A DNA stretch of 64,000 nt from Petrolisthes cinctipes (lineage: Eukaryota > Arthropoda > Malacostraca > Decapoda > Porcellanidae), in assembly GCA_033782935.1 (NCBI GenBank), contig JAWQEG010001234.1, positions 1,496,501-1,560,500 on the forward strand, read 5' to 3'. Numbering within the stretch: position 1 is the stretch's first letter; each line of letters starts with the position of its first letter. Positions 50,455-63,535 of the stretch are shown in pieces. The translations under genes and the position numbers were made by a program. The notes under the pieces were generated by a model that was not told the DNA's origin, did no database searches, and worked only from the letters and a program-made list of their open reading frames with translations.

Positions 50455-51345
50455 GTACAGAAGATGCATCAACATATCGACTTTTGGGCACCTAAAGGAT
50501 CGATTTTCAGTATGTTTTGGGCCTGTTTATTGAAAATACTCTAACACGGTGTAGGCATTTACAGATCGCTTCTTTGACCCCAAAATATCGAATTTTCGGA
50601 TGTTCTGGGCCTGAATTTGAGATATCGACTTTGGGCACCTAAAATATCGATTTTTAGCATGTTTTGGGCCTATATTTTGAAAATATTCTAGCACTTAGTA
50701 GGCATGTACAGATCGCTTCTGGGGACCCAAAATATCGAATTTTCGGGTGTTTTGAGCCTGAATTTAAGATATAAACGGGTACAGAAAATGCATGCACATA
50801 TTGACTTTGGGCACCTAAAATATCGATTTTCAGCATGTTTTGGGCCTGTATTTTGAAAATACTCTAACACGGAATAGGCATGTACAGATCACTTCTGGGA
50901 CACAAAAATATCAAAATTTCGGGTGTTTTGAGCGAGAATTTGAGATATAAACACGTACTAAAGATGCATGCACGTATCGACTTTTGGGCACCTAAAATAT
51001 CGATTTTGAGCATATTTTGGGTCTGTATCTTGAAAACATTCTAACTAAGAGTAGGCATGTACAGATCGCTTCTAGGACCCAAAAATACCGAATTTTCGAG
51101 TGTTTTGAGCTTGAATTTGAGATATAAACGGGTACAGAAGATGCATGCACATATCGACTTTGGACATTTAAAATATAGATTTTTAGCATGTTTTGAGCCT
51201 ATATTTTGAAAACATTCTAGCACTGAGTAGGCATTTACAGATTGCTTCTGGGACCAAAATATTTCGAATTTTCAGCTGTTTTGAGGTTGAATTTGGGATA
51301 TAAACGGGTGCAGAAGATGCATACACATATTGACTTTTGGGCACC
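50455..51345 (+). repeat. Dispersed duplication, first copy (offset 2874)
   Basis: About 890 bp, five monomers, matching 53329-54219. Shared rare variants are GGTGTAGGCATTTACAG (about 50549/53423), TTCGGATGTTCTGGGCC, AGCACTTAGTAGG or AGTACTTAGTAGG, TATCAAAATTTCGGG, AAACACGTACTAAAG and ATTTTCAGCTG. The ends are abrupt within monomers. Confidence 0.86.
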
Positions 51346-53328
51346 GAGAAGATCGATTTTCAGTATGATTTAGGCCTGTACTTTGATAATACTCTAACAC
51401 GGAGTAGGCATGTACAGTTCGCTTCTGGGACCCCAAAATATCGAATTTTCGGGTGTTTTGGGCCTGAATTTGAGATATCGACTTTGGGCACCTAAAATAT
51501 CGATTTTTAGCATGTTTTGGGCTGTATTTTGAAAATATTCTAGCACTAAGTAGGCATGTACAGATCACTTCTGGGACCCCAAAATATCGAATTTTCGGGT
51601 GTTTTTGAGCCTGAATTTGAGATATAAACGGGTACAGAAGATGCATCCACATATCGACTTTGGACACTAAAAATATCGATTTTTAGCATGTTTTGAGCCT
51701 ATATTTTGAAAACATTCTAGCACTGAGTAGGCATGTACAGATCGCTTCTGGGACCCAAAAATTTCGAATTTTCGGGTGTTTTGAGGTTGAATTTGGGATA
51801 TAAACGGGTGTAGAAGATGCATACTCATATTGACTATTGTCACCTAAAATATCGATTTTCAGCATGTTTTGGGACTGTATTTTGAAAATACTCTAACACG
51901 GATTAGGCAAGTACAGATCACTTCTGGGACCCTAAAATATCGAATTTTCGGGTGTTTGGAGCCTGAATTTGAGATATAAAAGAGTACAGAAGATGCATCC
52001 ACATATCGACTTTTGGGCACCTAAAAGATCGATTTTCAGTATGTTTTGGGCCTGTTTATTAAAAATACTCTAACACGGAGTAGGCATGGACAGATCGTTT
52101 CAGGGACCCCAAAATATCGAATTTTCCGGTGTTTTGGGCCTGAATATGAGATATCGACTTTGGGCACCTAAAATATTGATTTTATGCATGATTTGGGCCT
52201 ATATTTTGAAAATATTATAGCACTGAGTAGGCATGTACCAATCGCTTCTGAGACCCCGAAATATCGAATTTTCGGGTGTTTTGAGCCTGAATTTGAGATA
52301 TAAACGGGTACAGAAGATGCATGCAAATATCGACTTTTGGGCACCTAAAATATCGATTTTGAGCATGTTTTGGGTCTGTATCTTGAAAACATTCTAACTA
52401 GGAGTAGGCATGTACAGATCGCTTCTTGGACCCAAAAAAATAGAATTTTCGGGTGTTTTGAGCCTGAATTTGAGATATAAACGGGTACAGAAGATGCATG
52501 CACATATCGACTTTGGACACTTAAAATATCGATTTTTAACATGTTTTGAGCATATATTTTGAAAACATTCTAGCACTGAAAAGGCATGTAGAGATCGCTT
52601 CTGAGACCCAAAAATATCGAATTTTTTGGTGTTTTGAGCCTGAATTTGAGATATAAACGGGTACAGAAAATGCATGCACATATTGACTTTGGGCTCCTAA
52701 AATATCGATTTTCAGCATGTTTTGGGCCTGCATTTTGAAAATACTCGAACACGGAGTAGGCAAGCACAGATCGCTTCAGGGACCCCAAAATATCGAATTT
52801 TCGGGTGTTTGGAGCCTGAATTTGAGATATAAACGGGTACAGAACATGCATACACATATCGACTATTGGGCACCTAAAAGATCGATTTTCAGTATGTTTT
52901 GGGCCTGTATTTTGAAAATACTGTATCACGGAGTAGGCATGTACAGTTCGCTTCTGGGACCCCAAAATATCGATTTTTCGGGTGTTTTGGGCCTGAATTT
53001 GAGATATCGACATTGGGCACCTAAAATATCGATTTTTAGCATGTTTTGGGCCTATATTTTGAAAATTTTATAGCACTGAGTACAGATTGCTTCTGGGTCC
53101 CAAAAATATCGAATTTTCGGGTGTTTTGAGGTTGAATTTGGGATATAAACGGATGCAGAAGATGCATACACATATTGACTTTGGTCACCTAAAATATAGA
53201 TTTTCAGCATGTTTTGGGCCTGTATTTTGAAAATACTCTAACACGGAGTAGGGAAGTACAGATCGCTTCTGGGACCATAAAATATCGAATATTCGGGTGT
53301 TTGGAGCCTGAATTTGAGATATAAAATG
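51346..53328 (+). repeat. Mosaic satellite region between the 2874-bp copies
   Basis: About 12 monomers related to HOR-5 and M4 types. A few odd variants are present, such as CGAAATATCG near 52258, GAAAAGGCATGTAGAG at about 52578, and the 168-bp unit at 53078. Together with the first duplication this forms one 2874-bp period. No gene seen. Confidence 0.83.
53078..53245 (+). repeat. Monomer with 8-bp start deletion (168 bp)
   Basis: The unit opens GCACTGAGTACAGATTGC where others read GCACTGAGTAGGCATGTACAGATTGC in their two parts. The missing 8 bp lie between two GTA direct repeats, another microhomology deletion. It was the only example of this form I noticed. Confidence 0.86.
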
Positions 53329-54219
53329 GTACAGAAGATATATCAACATATCGACTTTTGGGCACCTAAAGGATCGATTTTCAGTATGTTTTGGGCCTGT
53401 TTATTGAAAATACTCTAACACGGTGTAGGCATTTACAGATCGCTTCTTTGACCCCAAAATATCGAATTTTCGGATGTTCTGGGCCTGAATTTGAGATATC
53501 GACTTTGGGCACCTAAAATATCGATTTTTAGCATGTTTTGGGCCTATATTTTAAAAATATTCTAGTACTTAGTAGGCATGTACAGATCGCTTCTGGGGCC
53601 CCAAAATATCAAATTTTCGGGTGTTTTGAGCCTGAATTTGAGATATAAACGGGTACAGAAAATGCATGCACATATTGACTTTGGGCACCTAAAATATCGA
53701 TTTTCAGCATGTTTTGGGCCTGTATTTTGAAAATACTCTAACACGGAATAGACATGTACAGATCACTTCTGGGACACAAAAATATCAAAATTTCGGGTGT
53801 TTTGAGCGAGAATTTGAGATATAAACACGTACTAAAGATGCATGCACGTATCGACTTTTGGGCACCTAAAATATCGATTTTGAGCATATTTTGGGTCTGT
53901 ATCTTGAAAACATTATAACTATGAGTAGGCATGTACAGATCGCTTCTAGGACCCAAAAATACCGAATTTTCGAGTGTTTTGAGCTTGAATTTGAGATATA
54001 AACGGGTACAGAAGATGCATGCACATATCGACTTTGGACATTTAAAATATAGATTTTTAGCATGTTTTGAGCCTATATTTTGAAAACATTCTAGCACTGA
54101 GTAGGCATCTACAGATTGCTTCTGGGACCAAAAAATTTCGAATTTTCAGCTGTTTTGAGGTTGAATTTGGGATATAAACGGGTGCAGAAGATGCATACAC
54201 ATATTGACTTTTGGGCACC
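53329..54219 (+). repeat. Dispersed duplication, second copy (offset 2874)
   Basis: This is the partner of 50455-51345. Differences seen include GCACTTAG/GTACTTAG near 50693/53567, GGAATAGGC/GGAATAGAC near 50876/53750, and GCATTTACAG/GCATCTACAG near 51232/54106. The copy ends at CACCTAAAATATC where the first reads CACCGAGAAGATC. Confidence 0.86.
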
Positions 54220-57200
54220 TAAAATATCAATTTTGAGCATGTTTTGGGTGTGTGTCTTGAAAACATTCTAACTAGGAGTAGGCATGTACAGATCGCTTCT
54301 AGGACCCAAAAAAAACGAATTTTCGGGTGTTTTGAGCCTGAATTTGAGATATTTACGGGTACAGAAGATGCATGCACATATCGACTTTGGACACTTAAAA
54401 TATCGATTTTTAGTATGTTTTGGGCCTGTATATTGAAAATACTGTAACACGGAGTAGGCATGTACAGTTCACTTCTGGGACCCCAAAATATCGAATTTTC
54501 GGGTGTTTTCGGCCTGAATTTGAGATATCGACTTTGGGCACCTAAAATATCGATTTTTAGCAGGTCTTGAGCCTATATTTTGAAAATATTCTAGCACTAA
54601 GTAGGCATGTACAGATCACTTCTGGGACCCCAAAATATCGAATTTTCGGGTGTTTTGAGCCTGAATTTGAGATATAAACGGGTACAGAAGATGCATGCAC
54701 ATATCGACTTTGGACACTTAAAATATCGATTTTTAGCATGTTTTGAGCCTATATTTTAAAAAACATTCTAGCTCTGAGTATGCATGTACAGATCGCTTCT
54801 TTGACCCCAAAATATCGATTTTTCGGGTGTTATGGGCCTGAATTTGAGGTATCGACTTCGGGCACCTAAAATATTGATTTTTAGCATGTTTTGAGCCTAT
54901 ATTTTGAAAATATTATAGCACTGAGTAGGCATGTACAGATCGCTTCTGGGACCCAAAAATATCGATTTTTCGGGTGTTTTGAGGTTGAATTTGGGATATA
55001 AACGGGTGCAGAAGATTTATACACATATTGACTTTGGTCAACTAAAATATCGATTTTCAGCATGTTTTGGGCCTGTATTTTGAAAATACTCTAACACAGA
55101 GTAGGCAAGTACAGATCGCTTCTGGGACCCTAAAATATCGAATATTCGGGTGTTTGGAGCCTGAATTTGAGATATAAACGGGTACAGAAGATGCATCCAC
55201 ATATCGACTTTTTAGTACCAAAAAGATCGATTTTCAGTATGTTTTGGGCCTGTTTATTGAAAATATTCTAACACGGAGTAGGCATTTACAGATCGCTTCT
55301 GGGACCCCAAAATTTCGAATTTTCGGGTGTTTTGGGCGTGAATTTGAGGAATCGACTTTTGGCCACCTAAAATATCGATTTTGAGCATGTTTCGGTTCTA
55401 TATCTTGAAAACATTCTAACATGGAGTAGGCATGTACAGATCGCTTCTAGGACCCAAAATTACCGAATTTTCGGGTGTTTTGAACCTGAATTTGAGATAT
55501 AAACGGATACAGAAAATGCATGCACATATCGACTTTGGACACATAAAATATCAGTTAATAGCATGTTTTGAGGCTATATTTTGAAAACATTCTAGCACTG
55601 AGTAGGCATGTACAGATCGCTTTTGGGACCCAAAAATATCGAATTTTCGGGTGTTTTGAGCTTGAATTTGGGATATAAACGGGTGCAGAAGATACATACA
55701 CATATTGACTTTGGGCACCTAAAATATCGATTTTCAGCATGTTTTGGGCCTGTATCTGAGTAGGCATGTACAGATCGCTTCTGGGACCCAAAAATATCGA
55801 ATTTTCGGGAGTTTGGAGCCTGAATTTGAGATATAAACGGTTACAGAAGATGCATGCACATATCGACTATTGGGCACCTAAAAGATCGATTTTCAGTATG
55901 TTTTGGGCCTGTATATTGAAAATACTTTTCACACGGAGTAGGCAAGTACAGATCGCATCTGGGACCCCAAAATATCGAATTTTCGGGTATGTGGAGCCTG
56001 AATTTGAGATATAAACGGGTGCAGAAGATGCATCCACATATCGACTTTTGGGCACCTAAAAGATCGATTTTCAGTATGTTTTGGGCCTGTATATTGAAAA
56101 TACTCTAACACGGAGTAGGCATGTACAGATCGCTTCTGGGACCCCAAAATATCGAATTTTCGGTTGTTTTGGGTTTGAATTTGAGATATCGACTTTGGGC
56201 ACCTAAAATATCGATTTTTAGCATGTTTTGGTCCTATATTTTGAAAATATTCAAGCACTGAGTAGGCATTTACAGATCGCTTCTGGGACCCCAAAATATC
56301 GAATTTTCGGGAGTTTTGAGCCTGAATTTAAGATGTAAACGGGTACAGAAGTTGCCTGCACATATCGACTTTTGGGCACCTAATATATCGATTTTGAGCA
56401 TGTTTTGGGTCTGTATCTTGAAAACATTCTAACTAGAAGTAGGCATGTACAGATCGCTTCTAGGACCCAAAAATACCGAATTTTCGGGTGTTTTGAGCCT
56501 GAATTTGAGATATAAACGGGTACAGAAGATACATGCACATATCGACTTTGGTCACTTAAAATATCGATTTTTAGTATGTTTTGAGCCTATATTTTGAAAA
56601 CATTCTAGCACTGAGTAGGCATGTACAGATCGCTTCAGGGACCCCAAAATATCGAATTTCCGGGGGTTTGTAGCCTGAATTTGAGATATAAACGGGTACA
56701 GAAGATGCATGCACATGTCGACTTTTGGGGACCTAGAAGATCGATTATTAGTATGTTTTGGACCTGTAATTTGAAAATACTCTAACACGGAGTAGGCAAG
56801 TACAGATCGTTTCTGGGACCCCAAAATATCGAATTTTCGGGTGTTTGGAGCCTGAATTTGAGATATAAACGGGTACAGAAGATGCATCTACATATTAACT
56901 TTTGGGCCCCTAAAAGATCGATTTTCAGTATGTTTTGGGCCTGTTTATTGAAAATACTCTAACACGGAATAGGCATGTACAGATCGCTTCTGGGACCCCA
57001 AAATATCGAATATTCAGGTGTTTTGAGCCAGAATTTGAGATATCGACTTTGGGCACCAAAAAATATCGATTTTCAGCATGTTTTGGGCCTATATTTTGAA
57101 AATATTCTAGCACTGAGTAGGCATCTACAGATCGCTTCTGGGACTCCAAAATATCGAATTTTCGGGGGTTTTGGGCCTGAATTTGAGATATCGACTTTGT

Positions 57201-57789
57201 GCACCTAAAATATTGATTTTTAGCATATTTTGAGCCTATATTTTGAAAATATTATAGCACTGAGTAGGCATGTACAGATCGCTTCTGAGACCCGAAAATA
57301 TCGAATTTTCGGGTGTTTTGAGCCTAAATTTGAGATATAAACGGGTACAGAAGATGCATGCACATATCGACTTTGGACACTTAAAATATCGATTTTTAAC
57401 ATGTTTTGGGCCTATATTTTGAAAACATTCTAGCACTGAGTAGGCATGTACAGAACGCATCTGGGACCCAAAAATATCGAATTTTCGGGTGATTTGAGGT
57501 TGTATTTGGGATATAAACGGGTGCAGAAGATGCATACACATATTGACTTTGGTAACCTAAAATATCGATTTTCAGCATGTTTTGGGCCAGTATTTTAAAA
57601 ATACTGTAACACGGAGTAGGCAAGTACAGATCGCTTCTGGGACCCAAAAATATCGAATTTTTGGGTTTTTTGAGCCTGAATTTGAGATATAAACGGGTAC
57701 AGAAAATGCATGCACATATTGACTTTGGGCACCTAAAATATCTATTTTCAGCATGTATTGGGCCTGTATTTTGAAAATACTCTAACACG
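54220..57789 (+). repeat. Mosaic satellite region M5
   Basis: About 21 monomers. Two parts are re-used downstream: 55490-55905 at 58533-58948 (offset 3043; rare variant ATATCAGTTAATAGC) and about 57395-57789 at 59082-59476 (offset 1687; rare variants TACAGAACGC and GGTGATTTGAGGTTGTA). The tail ACTTTTCACACGG near 55924 links it to M3 and HOR-5. No gene seen. Confidence 0.85.
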
Positions 57790-58466
57790 GAGTAGTCAAG
57801 TACAGATCGCTTCTGGGACCCCAAAATATCGAATTTTCGGGTGTTTTGGGCCTGAATTTGAGATATCGACTTTGGGCACCTAAATTATTGATTTTTAGCA
57901 TGTTTTGAGCCTATATTTTGAAAATATTATAGCACTGAGTAGGCATGTACAGATCGCTTCTGAATTCCCAAAATATCGAATTTTCGGGTGTTTTGAGCCT
58001 GAATTTGAGATATAAACGGGTACAGAAGATTCATTCACATATCGACTTTTGGGCACCTAAAATATCGATTTTGAGCATGTTTTTGGTCTGTATCTTAAAA
58101 AGATTGTAACTAGGAGTAGGCATGTACAGATCGCTTCTAGGACCCAAAAATACCGAATTTTCGGGTGTTTTGAGCCTGAATTTGAGATATAAACGGGTAC
58201 AGAAGATGCATGCACATATCGACTTTGGACACTTAAAATATCGATTTTTAGCATGTTTTGAGCCTATTTTTTTGAAAACATTCTAGCACTGAAAAGGCAT
58301 GTAGAGATCGCTTCTCGGACCCAAAAATATTGAATTTTTGGGTGTTTTGAGCCTGAATTTGAGATATAAACAGGTACAGAAAATGCATGCACATATTGAC
58401 TTTGGGCACCTAAAATATCGATTTTCAGCATGTTTTGGGCCTGTATTTTGAAAATACTCTAACACG
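57790..58466 (+). repeat. HOR-6 tetramer copy 1 (677 bp)
   Basis: Four monomers of about 147, 177, 177 and 176 bp. Markers are TCTGAATTCCCAAAATATCG near 57959 (containing an EcoRI site), TCTTAAAAAGATTGTAAC near 58093, TTTTTTTGAAAAC near 58268, and GAAAAGGCATGTAGAG at about 58291. It is separated from the other two tetramers by 1010 bp. Confidence 0.9.
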
Positions 58467-59476
58467 GAGTAGACAAGTACAGATCGCTTCTGGGACCCCA
58501 AAATATCGAATTTTCGGGTGTTTTGAGCCTGAATTTGAGATATAAACGGATACAGAAAATGCATGCACATATCGACTTTGGACACATAAAATATCAGTTA
58601 ATAGCATGTTTTGAGGCTATATTTTGAAAACATTCTAGCACTGAGTAGGCATGTACAGATCGCTTTTGGGACCCAAAAATATCGAATTTTCGGGTGTTTT
58701 GAGCTTGAATTTGGGATATAAACGGGTGCAGAAGATACATACACATATTGACTTTGGGCACCTAAAATATCGATTTTCAGCATGTTTTGGGCCTGTTTCT
58801 GAGTAGGCATGTACAGATCGCTTCTGGGACCCAAAAATATCGAATTTTCGGGAGTTTGGAGCCTGAATTTGAGATATAAACGGTTACAGAAGATGCATGC
58901 ACATATCGACTATTGGGCACCTAAAAGATCGATTTTCAGTATCTTGTGGGCCTGTATTTTGAAAATACTCTAACACGGAGTAGGCATGTACATTTCGCTT
59001 TTGGGACCACAAAATATCGAATTTTCGGGTGTTTTGGGCCTGAATTTGAGATATCGACTTTGGGCACCTAAAATATCGATTTTTAACATGTTTTGGGCCT
59101 ATATTTTGAAAACATTCTAGCACTGAGTAGGCATGTACAGAACGCTTCTGGGACCCAAAAATATCGAATTTTCGGGTGATTTGAGGTTGTATTTGGGATA
59201 TAATCGGGTGCAGAAGATGCATACACATATTGACTTTGGTAACCTAAAATATCGATTTTCAACATGTTTTGGGCCTGTATTTTGAAAATACTGTAACACG
59301 GAGTAGGCAAGTACAGATCGCATCTGGGACCCAAAAATATCGAATTTTTGGGTTTTTTGAGCCTGAATTTGAGATATAAACGGGTACAGAAAATGCATGC
59401 ACATATTGACTTTGGGCACCTAAAATATCTATTTTTAGCATGTTTTGGGCCTGTATTTTGAAAATACTCTAACACG
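58467..59476 (+). repeat. 1010-bp segment separating the HOR-6 tetramers
   Basis: Six monomers. The first part (58533-58948) repeats 55490-55905, and the last part (about 59082-59476) repeats 57395-57789, the sequence that also lies upstream of tetramer copy 1. The period from copy 1 to copy 2, 1687 bp, is therefore the tetramer plus this segment. Confidence 0.87.
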
Positions 59477-60153
59477 GAGTAGGCAAGTACAGATCGCTTC
59501 TGGGACCCCAAAATATCGAATTTTCGGGTGTTTTGGGCCTGAATTTGAGATATCGACTTTGGGCACCTAAAATATTGATTTTTAGCATGTTTTGAGCCTA
59601 TATTTTGAAAATATTATAGCACTGAGTAGGCATGTACAGATCGCTTCTGAATTCCCAAAATATCGAATTTTCGGGTGTTTTGAGCCTGAATTTGAGATAT
59701 AAACGGGTACAGAAGATGCATTCACATATCGACTTTTGGGCACCTAAAATATCGATTTTGAGCATGTTTTGGGTCTGTATCTTAAAAAGATTGTAACTAG
59801 GACTAGGCATGTACAGATCGCTTCTAGGACCCAAAAATACCGAATTTTCGGGTGTTTTGAGCCTGAATTTGAGATATAAACGGGTACAGAAGATGCATGC
59901 ACATATCGACTTTGGACACTTAAAATATCGATTTTTAGCATGTTTTGAGCCTATTTTTTTGAAAAAATTTTAGCACTGAAAAGGCATGTAGAGATCGCTT
60001 CTGGGACCCAAAAATATTGAATTTTTGGGTGTTTTGAGCCTGAATTTGAGATATAAACAGGTACAGAAAATGCATGCACATATTGACTTTGGGCACCTAA
60101 AATATCGATTTTCAGCATGTTTTGGGCCTGTATTTTGAAAATACTCTAACACG
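59477..60153 (+). repeat. HOR-6 tetramer copy 2 (677 bp)
   Basis: Monomers start at 59477, 59624, 59801 and 59978, with lengths 147, 177, 177 and 176. It matches copy 1 at +1687 and copy 3 at +677. It has GACTAGGC at 59801 (copy 1 has GAGTAGGC), shared with copy 3. Confidence 0.92.
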
Positions 60154-60830
60154 GAGTAGACAAGTACAGATCGCTTCTGGGACCCCAAAATATCTAATTT
60201 TCGGGTGTTTTGAGCCTGAATTTGAGATATCGACTTTGGGCACCTAAAATATTGATTTTTAGCATGTTTTGAGCCTATATTTTGAAAATATTATAGCACT
60301 GAGTAGGCATGTACAGATCGCTTCTGAATTCCCAAAATATCGAATTTTCGGGTGTTTTGAGCCTGAATTTGAGATATAAACGGGTACAGAAGATGCATTC
60401 ACATATCGACTTTTGGGCACCTAAAATATCGATTTTGAGCATGTTTTGGGTCTGTATCTTAAAAAGATTGTAACTAGGACTAGGCATGTACAGATCGCTT
60501 CTAGGACCCAAAAATACCGAATTTTCGGGTGTTTTGAGCCTGAATTTGAGATATAAACGGGTTCAGAAGATGCATGCACATATCGACTTTGGACACTTAA
60601 AATATCGATTTTTAGCATGTTTTGAGCCTATTTTTTTGAAAACATTCTAGCACTGAAAAGGCATGTAGAGATCGCTTCTGGGACCCAAAAATATTGAATT
60701 TTTGGGTGTTTTGAGCCTGAATTTGAGATATAAACAGGTACAGAAAATGCATGCACATATTGACTTTGGGCACCTAAAATATCGATTTTCAGCATGTTTT
60801 GGGACTGTATTTTGAAAATACTCTAACACG
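60154..60830 (+). repeat. HOR-6 tetramer copy 3 (677 bp)
   Basis: Starts at 60154 (GAGTAGACAAG) and lies directly after copy 2. The register ends at 60831: the next unit opens with the same GAGTAGACAAG entry but is full length, without the 29-bp deletion expected for the first tetramer unit. Confidence 0.92.
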
Positions 60831-61484
60831 GAGTAGACAAGTACAGATCGCTTCTGGGACCCCAAAATATCGAATTTTCGGGTGTTTTGAGCCTGAATTT
60901 GAGATATAAACGGGTACAGAAGATGCATGCACATATTGACTTTGGACACTTAAAATATCGATTTTTAACATGTTTTGGGCCTATATTTTGAAAATGTTAT
61001 AGCACTGAGTAGGCATGTACAGATCGCTTCTGAGAACCCAAAATATCGAATTTTCGGGTGTTTTGAGCCTGAATTTGAGATCTAAACGGGTACATAAGAT
61101 GCATGCACATATCGACTTTGGACACTTAAAATATCGATTTTTAACATGTTTTGGGCATATATTTTGAAAACATTCTAGCACTGAGTGGGCATGTACAGAT
61201 CGCTTCTGGGACCCCAAAACTTCGAATTTTCAGGTGTTTTGGGCCTGAATTTGAGATATCGACTTTGGGCACCTAAAATATCGATTTTTAGCATGTTTTG
61301 GGCCGATATTTTGAAAATATTCTAGCACTGATTAGGCATGTACAGATCGCTCCTGGGACCCGAAAATATCGAATTTTCGGGTGTTTTGATCCTGAATTTG
61401 AGATATAAACGGGTACAGAAGATGCATGCACATATCGACTTTGGACAGTTAAAATATCGATTTTCAGCATGTTTTGGGACTGTA
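60831..61484 (+). repeat. Satellite monomers between HOR-6 and the 1347-bp duplication
   Basis: About four monomers. The stretch of about 61195-61484, with CCCCAAAACTTCG, GGGCCGATATTTTG and TGATTAGG variants, is found again at about 63702-63991 (offset 2507). No gene seen. Confidence 0.82.
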
Positions 61485-62188
61485 TTTTAAAAATACTGTA
61501 ACACGGAGTAGGCAAGTACAGATCGCTTCTGGGACCCCAAAATATCGAATTTTCGGGTGTTTGGAGCCTGAATTTGAGATATAAACGGGTACAGAAGATG
61601 CATCCACGTATCTACTTTTGGGCACCTAAAAGACCGATTTTCAGTATGTTTTGGGCCTGTTTATTGAAAATACTCTAACACGGAGTAGGCATGTACAGAT
61701 CGCTTCTGGGACCCCAAAATATCGAATATTCGGATGTTTTGAGCCTGAATTTGAGATATCGACTTTGAGCACCTAAAATATCGATTTTCAGCATGTTTTG
61801 GGCCTGTATCTGAGTTGGTATGTACAGATCGCTTCTGGGACCCAAAAATATCGAATTTTCGGGTGTTTTGAGACTGAATTTGAGATATAAACGGGTATAG
61901 ACGATGCATGCACATATCGACTTTTGGGCACCTAAAATATCGATTTTGAGCATGTTTTGGGTCTATATCTTGAAAACATTCTAAGTAGGAGTAGGCATGT
62001 ACAGATCGCTTCAAGGACCCAAAAATACCGAATTTTCGGGTGTTTTGAGCCTGAATTTGAGATTTAAACGGGTACAGAAGATGCAGGCACATATCGACTT
62101 TGGACACTTAAAATATCGATTTTTAGCATGTTTTGAGCCTATAATTTGAAAACATTCTAGCACTGAGTAGCCATGTACAGATTGCTTC
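61485..62188 (+). repeat. Duplication, first copy (offset 1347)
   Basis: About 704 bp, matching 62832-63535. Markers are ATACTGTAACACGG at the start, CATCCACGTATCTAC, TCTGAGTTGGTATG in a medium unit near 61810, GTATAGACGATG, ATTCTAAGTAGGAG near 61980, GATCGCTTCAAGGACCC and GATGCAGGCAC. Few differences are seen, for example AAAGACCG/AAAAGATCG near 61630/62977. Confidence 0.88.
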
Positions 62189-62831
62189 TGGGACCCAAAA
62201 ATATCGAATTTTCGGGTGTTTTGAGGTTGAATTTGGAATATAAACGGGTGCAGAAGATGCATACACATATTGACTTTGGGCACCTAAAATATCGATTTTC
62301 AGCATGTTTTGGGCCTGTATCTGAGTAGGCATGTACAGATCGCTTCTGGGACCCCAAAATATCGATTTTTCGGGTGTTTGTAGCCTGAATTTAAGATGTA
62401 AACGGGTACAGAAGATGCATGCACATATCGACTTTTGGGGACCTAGAAGATCGATTATTAGTATGTTTTGGGCCTGTAATTTGAAAATACTCTAACACGG
62501 AGTAGGCAAGTACACATCGCTTCTGGGACCCAAAAATATTGAATTTTTGGGTGTTTTGAGCCTGAATTTGAGATATAAACAGGTACAGAAAATGCATGCA
62601 CATATTGACTTTGGGCACCTAAAATATCGATTTTCAGCATGTTTTGGGCCTGTATTTTGAAAATACTTTAACACGGAGTAGACAAGTACAGATCGCTTCT
62701 GGGACCCTAAAATATCGAATTTTCGGGTGTTTTTGAGCCTGAATTTGAGATATAAACGGGTACAGAAGATGCATGCACATATTGACTTTGGACACTTAAA
62801 ATATCGATTTTTAACATGTTTTGGGCCTATA
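62189..62831 (+). repeat. Satellite monomers inside the 1347-bp period
   Basis: About four monomers, including GGGGACCTAGAAGATCG near 62439 (also at about 56728) and a unit like the HOR-6 GAGTAGACAAG type at about 62677. It continues the array without interruption. No gene seen. Confidence 0.82.
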
Positions 62832-63535
62832 TTTTAAAAATACTGTAACACGGAGTAGGCAAGTACAGATCGCTTCTGGGACCCCAAAATATCGAATTTT
62901 CGGGTGTTTGGAGCCTGAATTTGAGATATAAACGGGTACAGAAGATGCATCCACGTATCTACTTTTGGGCACCTAAAAGATCGATTTTCAGTATGTTTTG
63001 GGCCTGTTTATTAAAAATACTCTAACACGGAGTAGGCATGTACAGATCGCTTCTGGGACCCCAAAATATCGAATATTCGGGTGTTTTGAGCCTGAATTTG
63101 AGATATCGACTTTAGGCACCTAAAATATCGATTTTCAGCATGTTTTGGGCCTGTATCTGAGTTGGTATGTACAGATCGCTTCTGGGACCCAAAAATATCG
63201 AATTTTCGGGTGTTTTGAGACTGAATTTGAGATATAAACGGGTATAGACAATGCATGCACATATCGACTTTTGGGCACCTAAAATATCGATTTTGAGCAT
63301 GTTTTGGGTCTGTATCTTGAAAACATTCTAAGTAGGAGTAGGCATGTACAGATCGCTTCAAGGACCCAAAAATACCGAATTTTCGGGTGTTTTGAGCCTG
63401 AATTTGAGATATAAACGGGTACAGAAGATGCAGGCACATATCGACTTTGGACACTTAAAATATCGATTTTTAGCATGTTTTTGAGCCTATAATTTGAAAA
63501 CATTCTAGCACTGAGTAGCCATGTACAGATTGCTT
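62832..63535 (+). repeat. Duplication, second copy (offset 1347)
   Basis: This is the partner of 61485-62188. It ends inside a monomer near 63537, where GGGACCCAAAAAT in the first copy becomes GGAACCCAAAAT here. The GTTGGTATG and TCTAAGTAGGAG variants are retained. Confidence 0.88.

Noticed and set aside
57959..57978. Inserted foreign element at the GAATTC-containing variant
   Set aside because: TCTGAATTCCCAAAAT replaces TCTGGGACCCCAAAAT with no change of length, so it is base substitution within a monomer and not an insertion.
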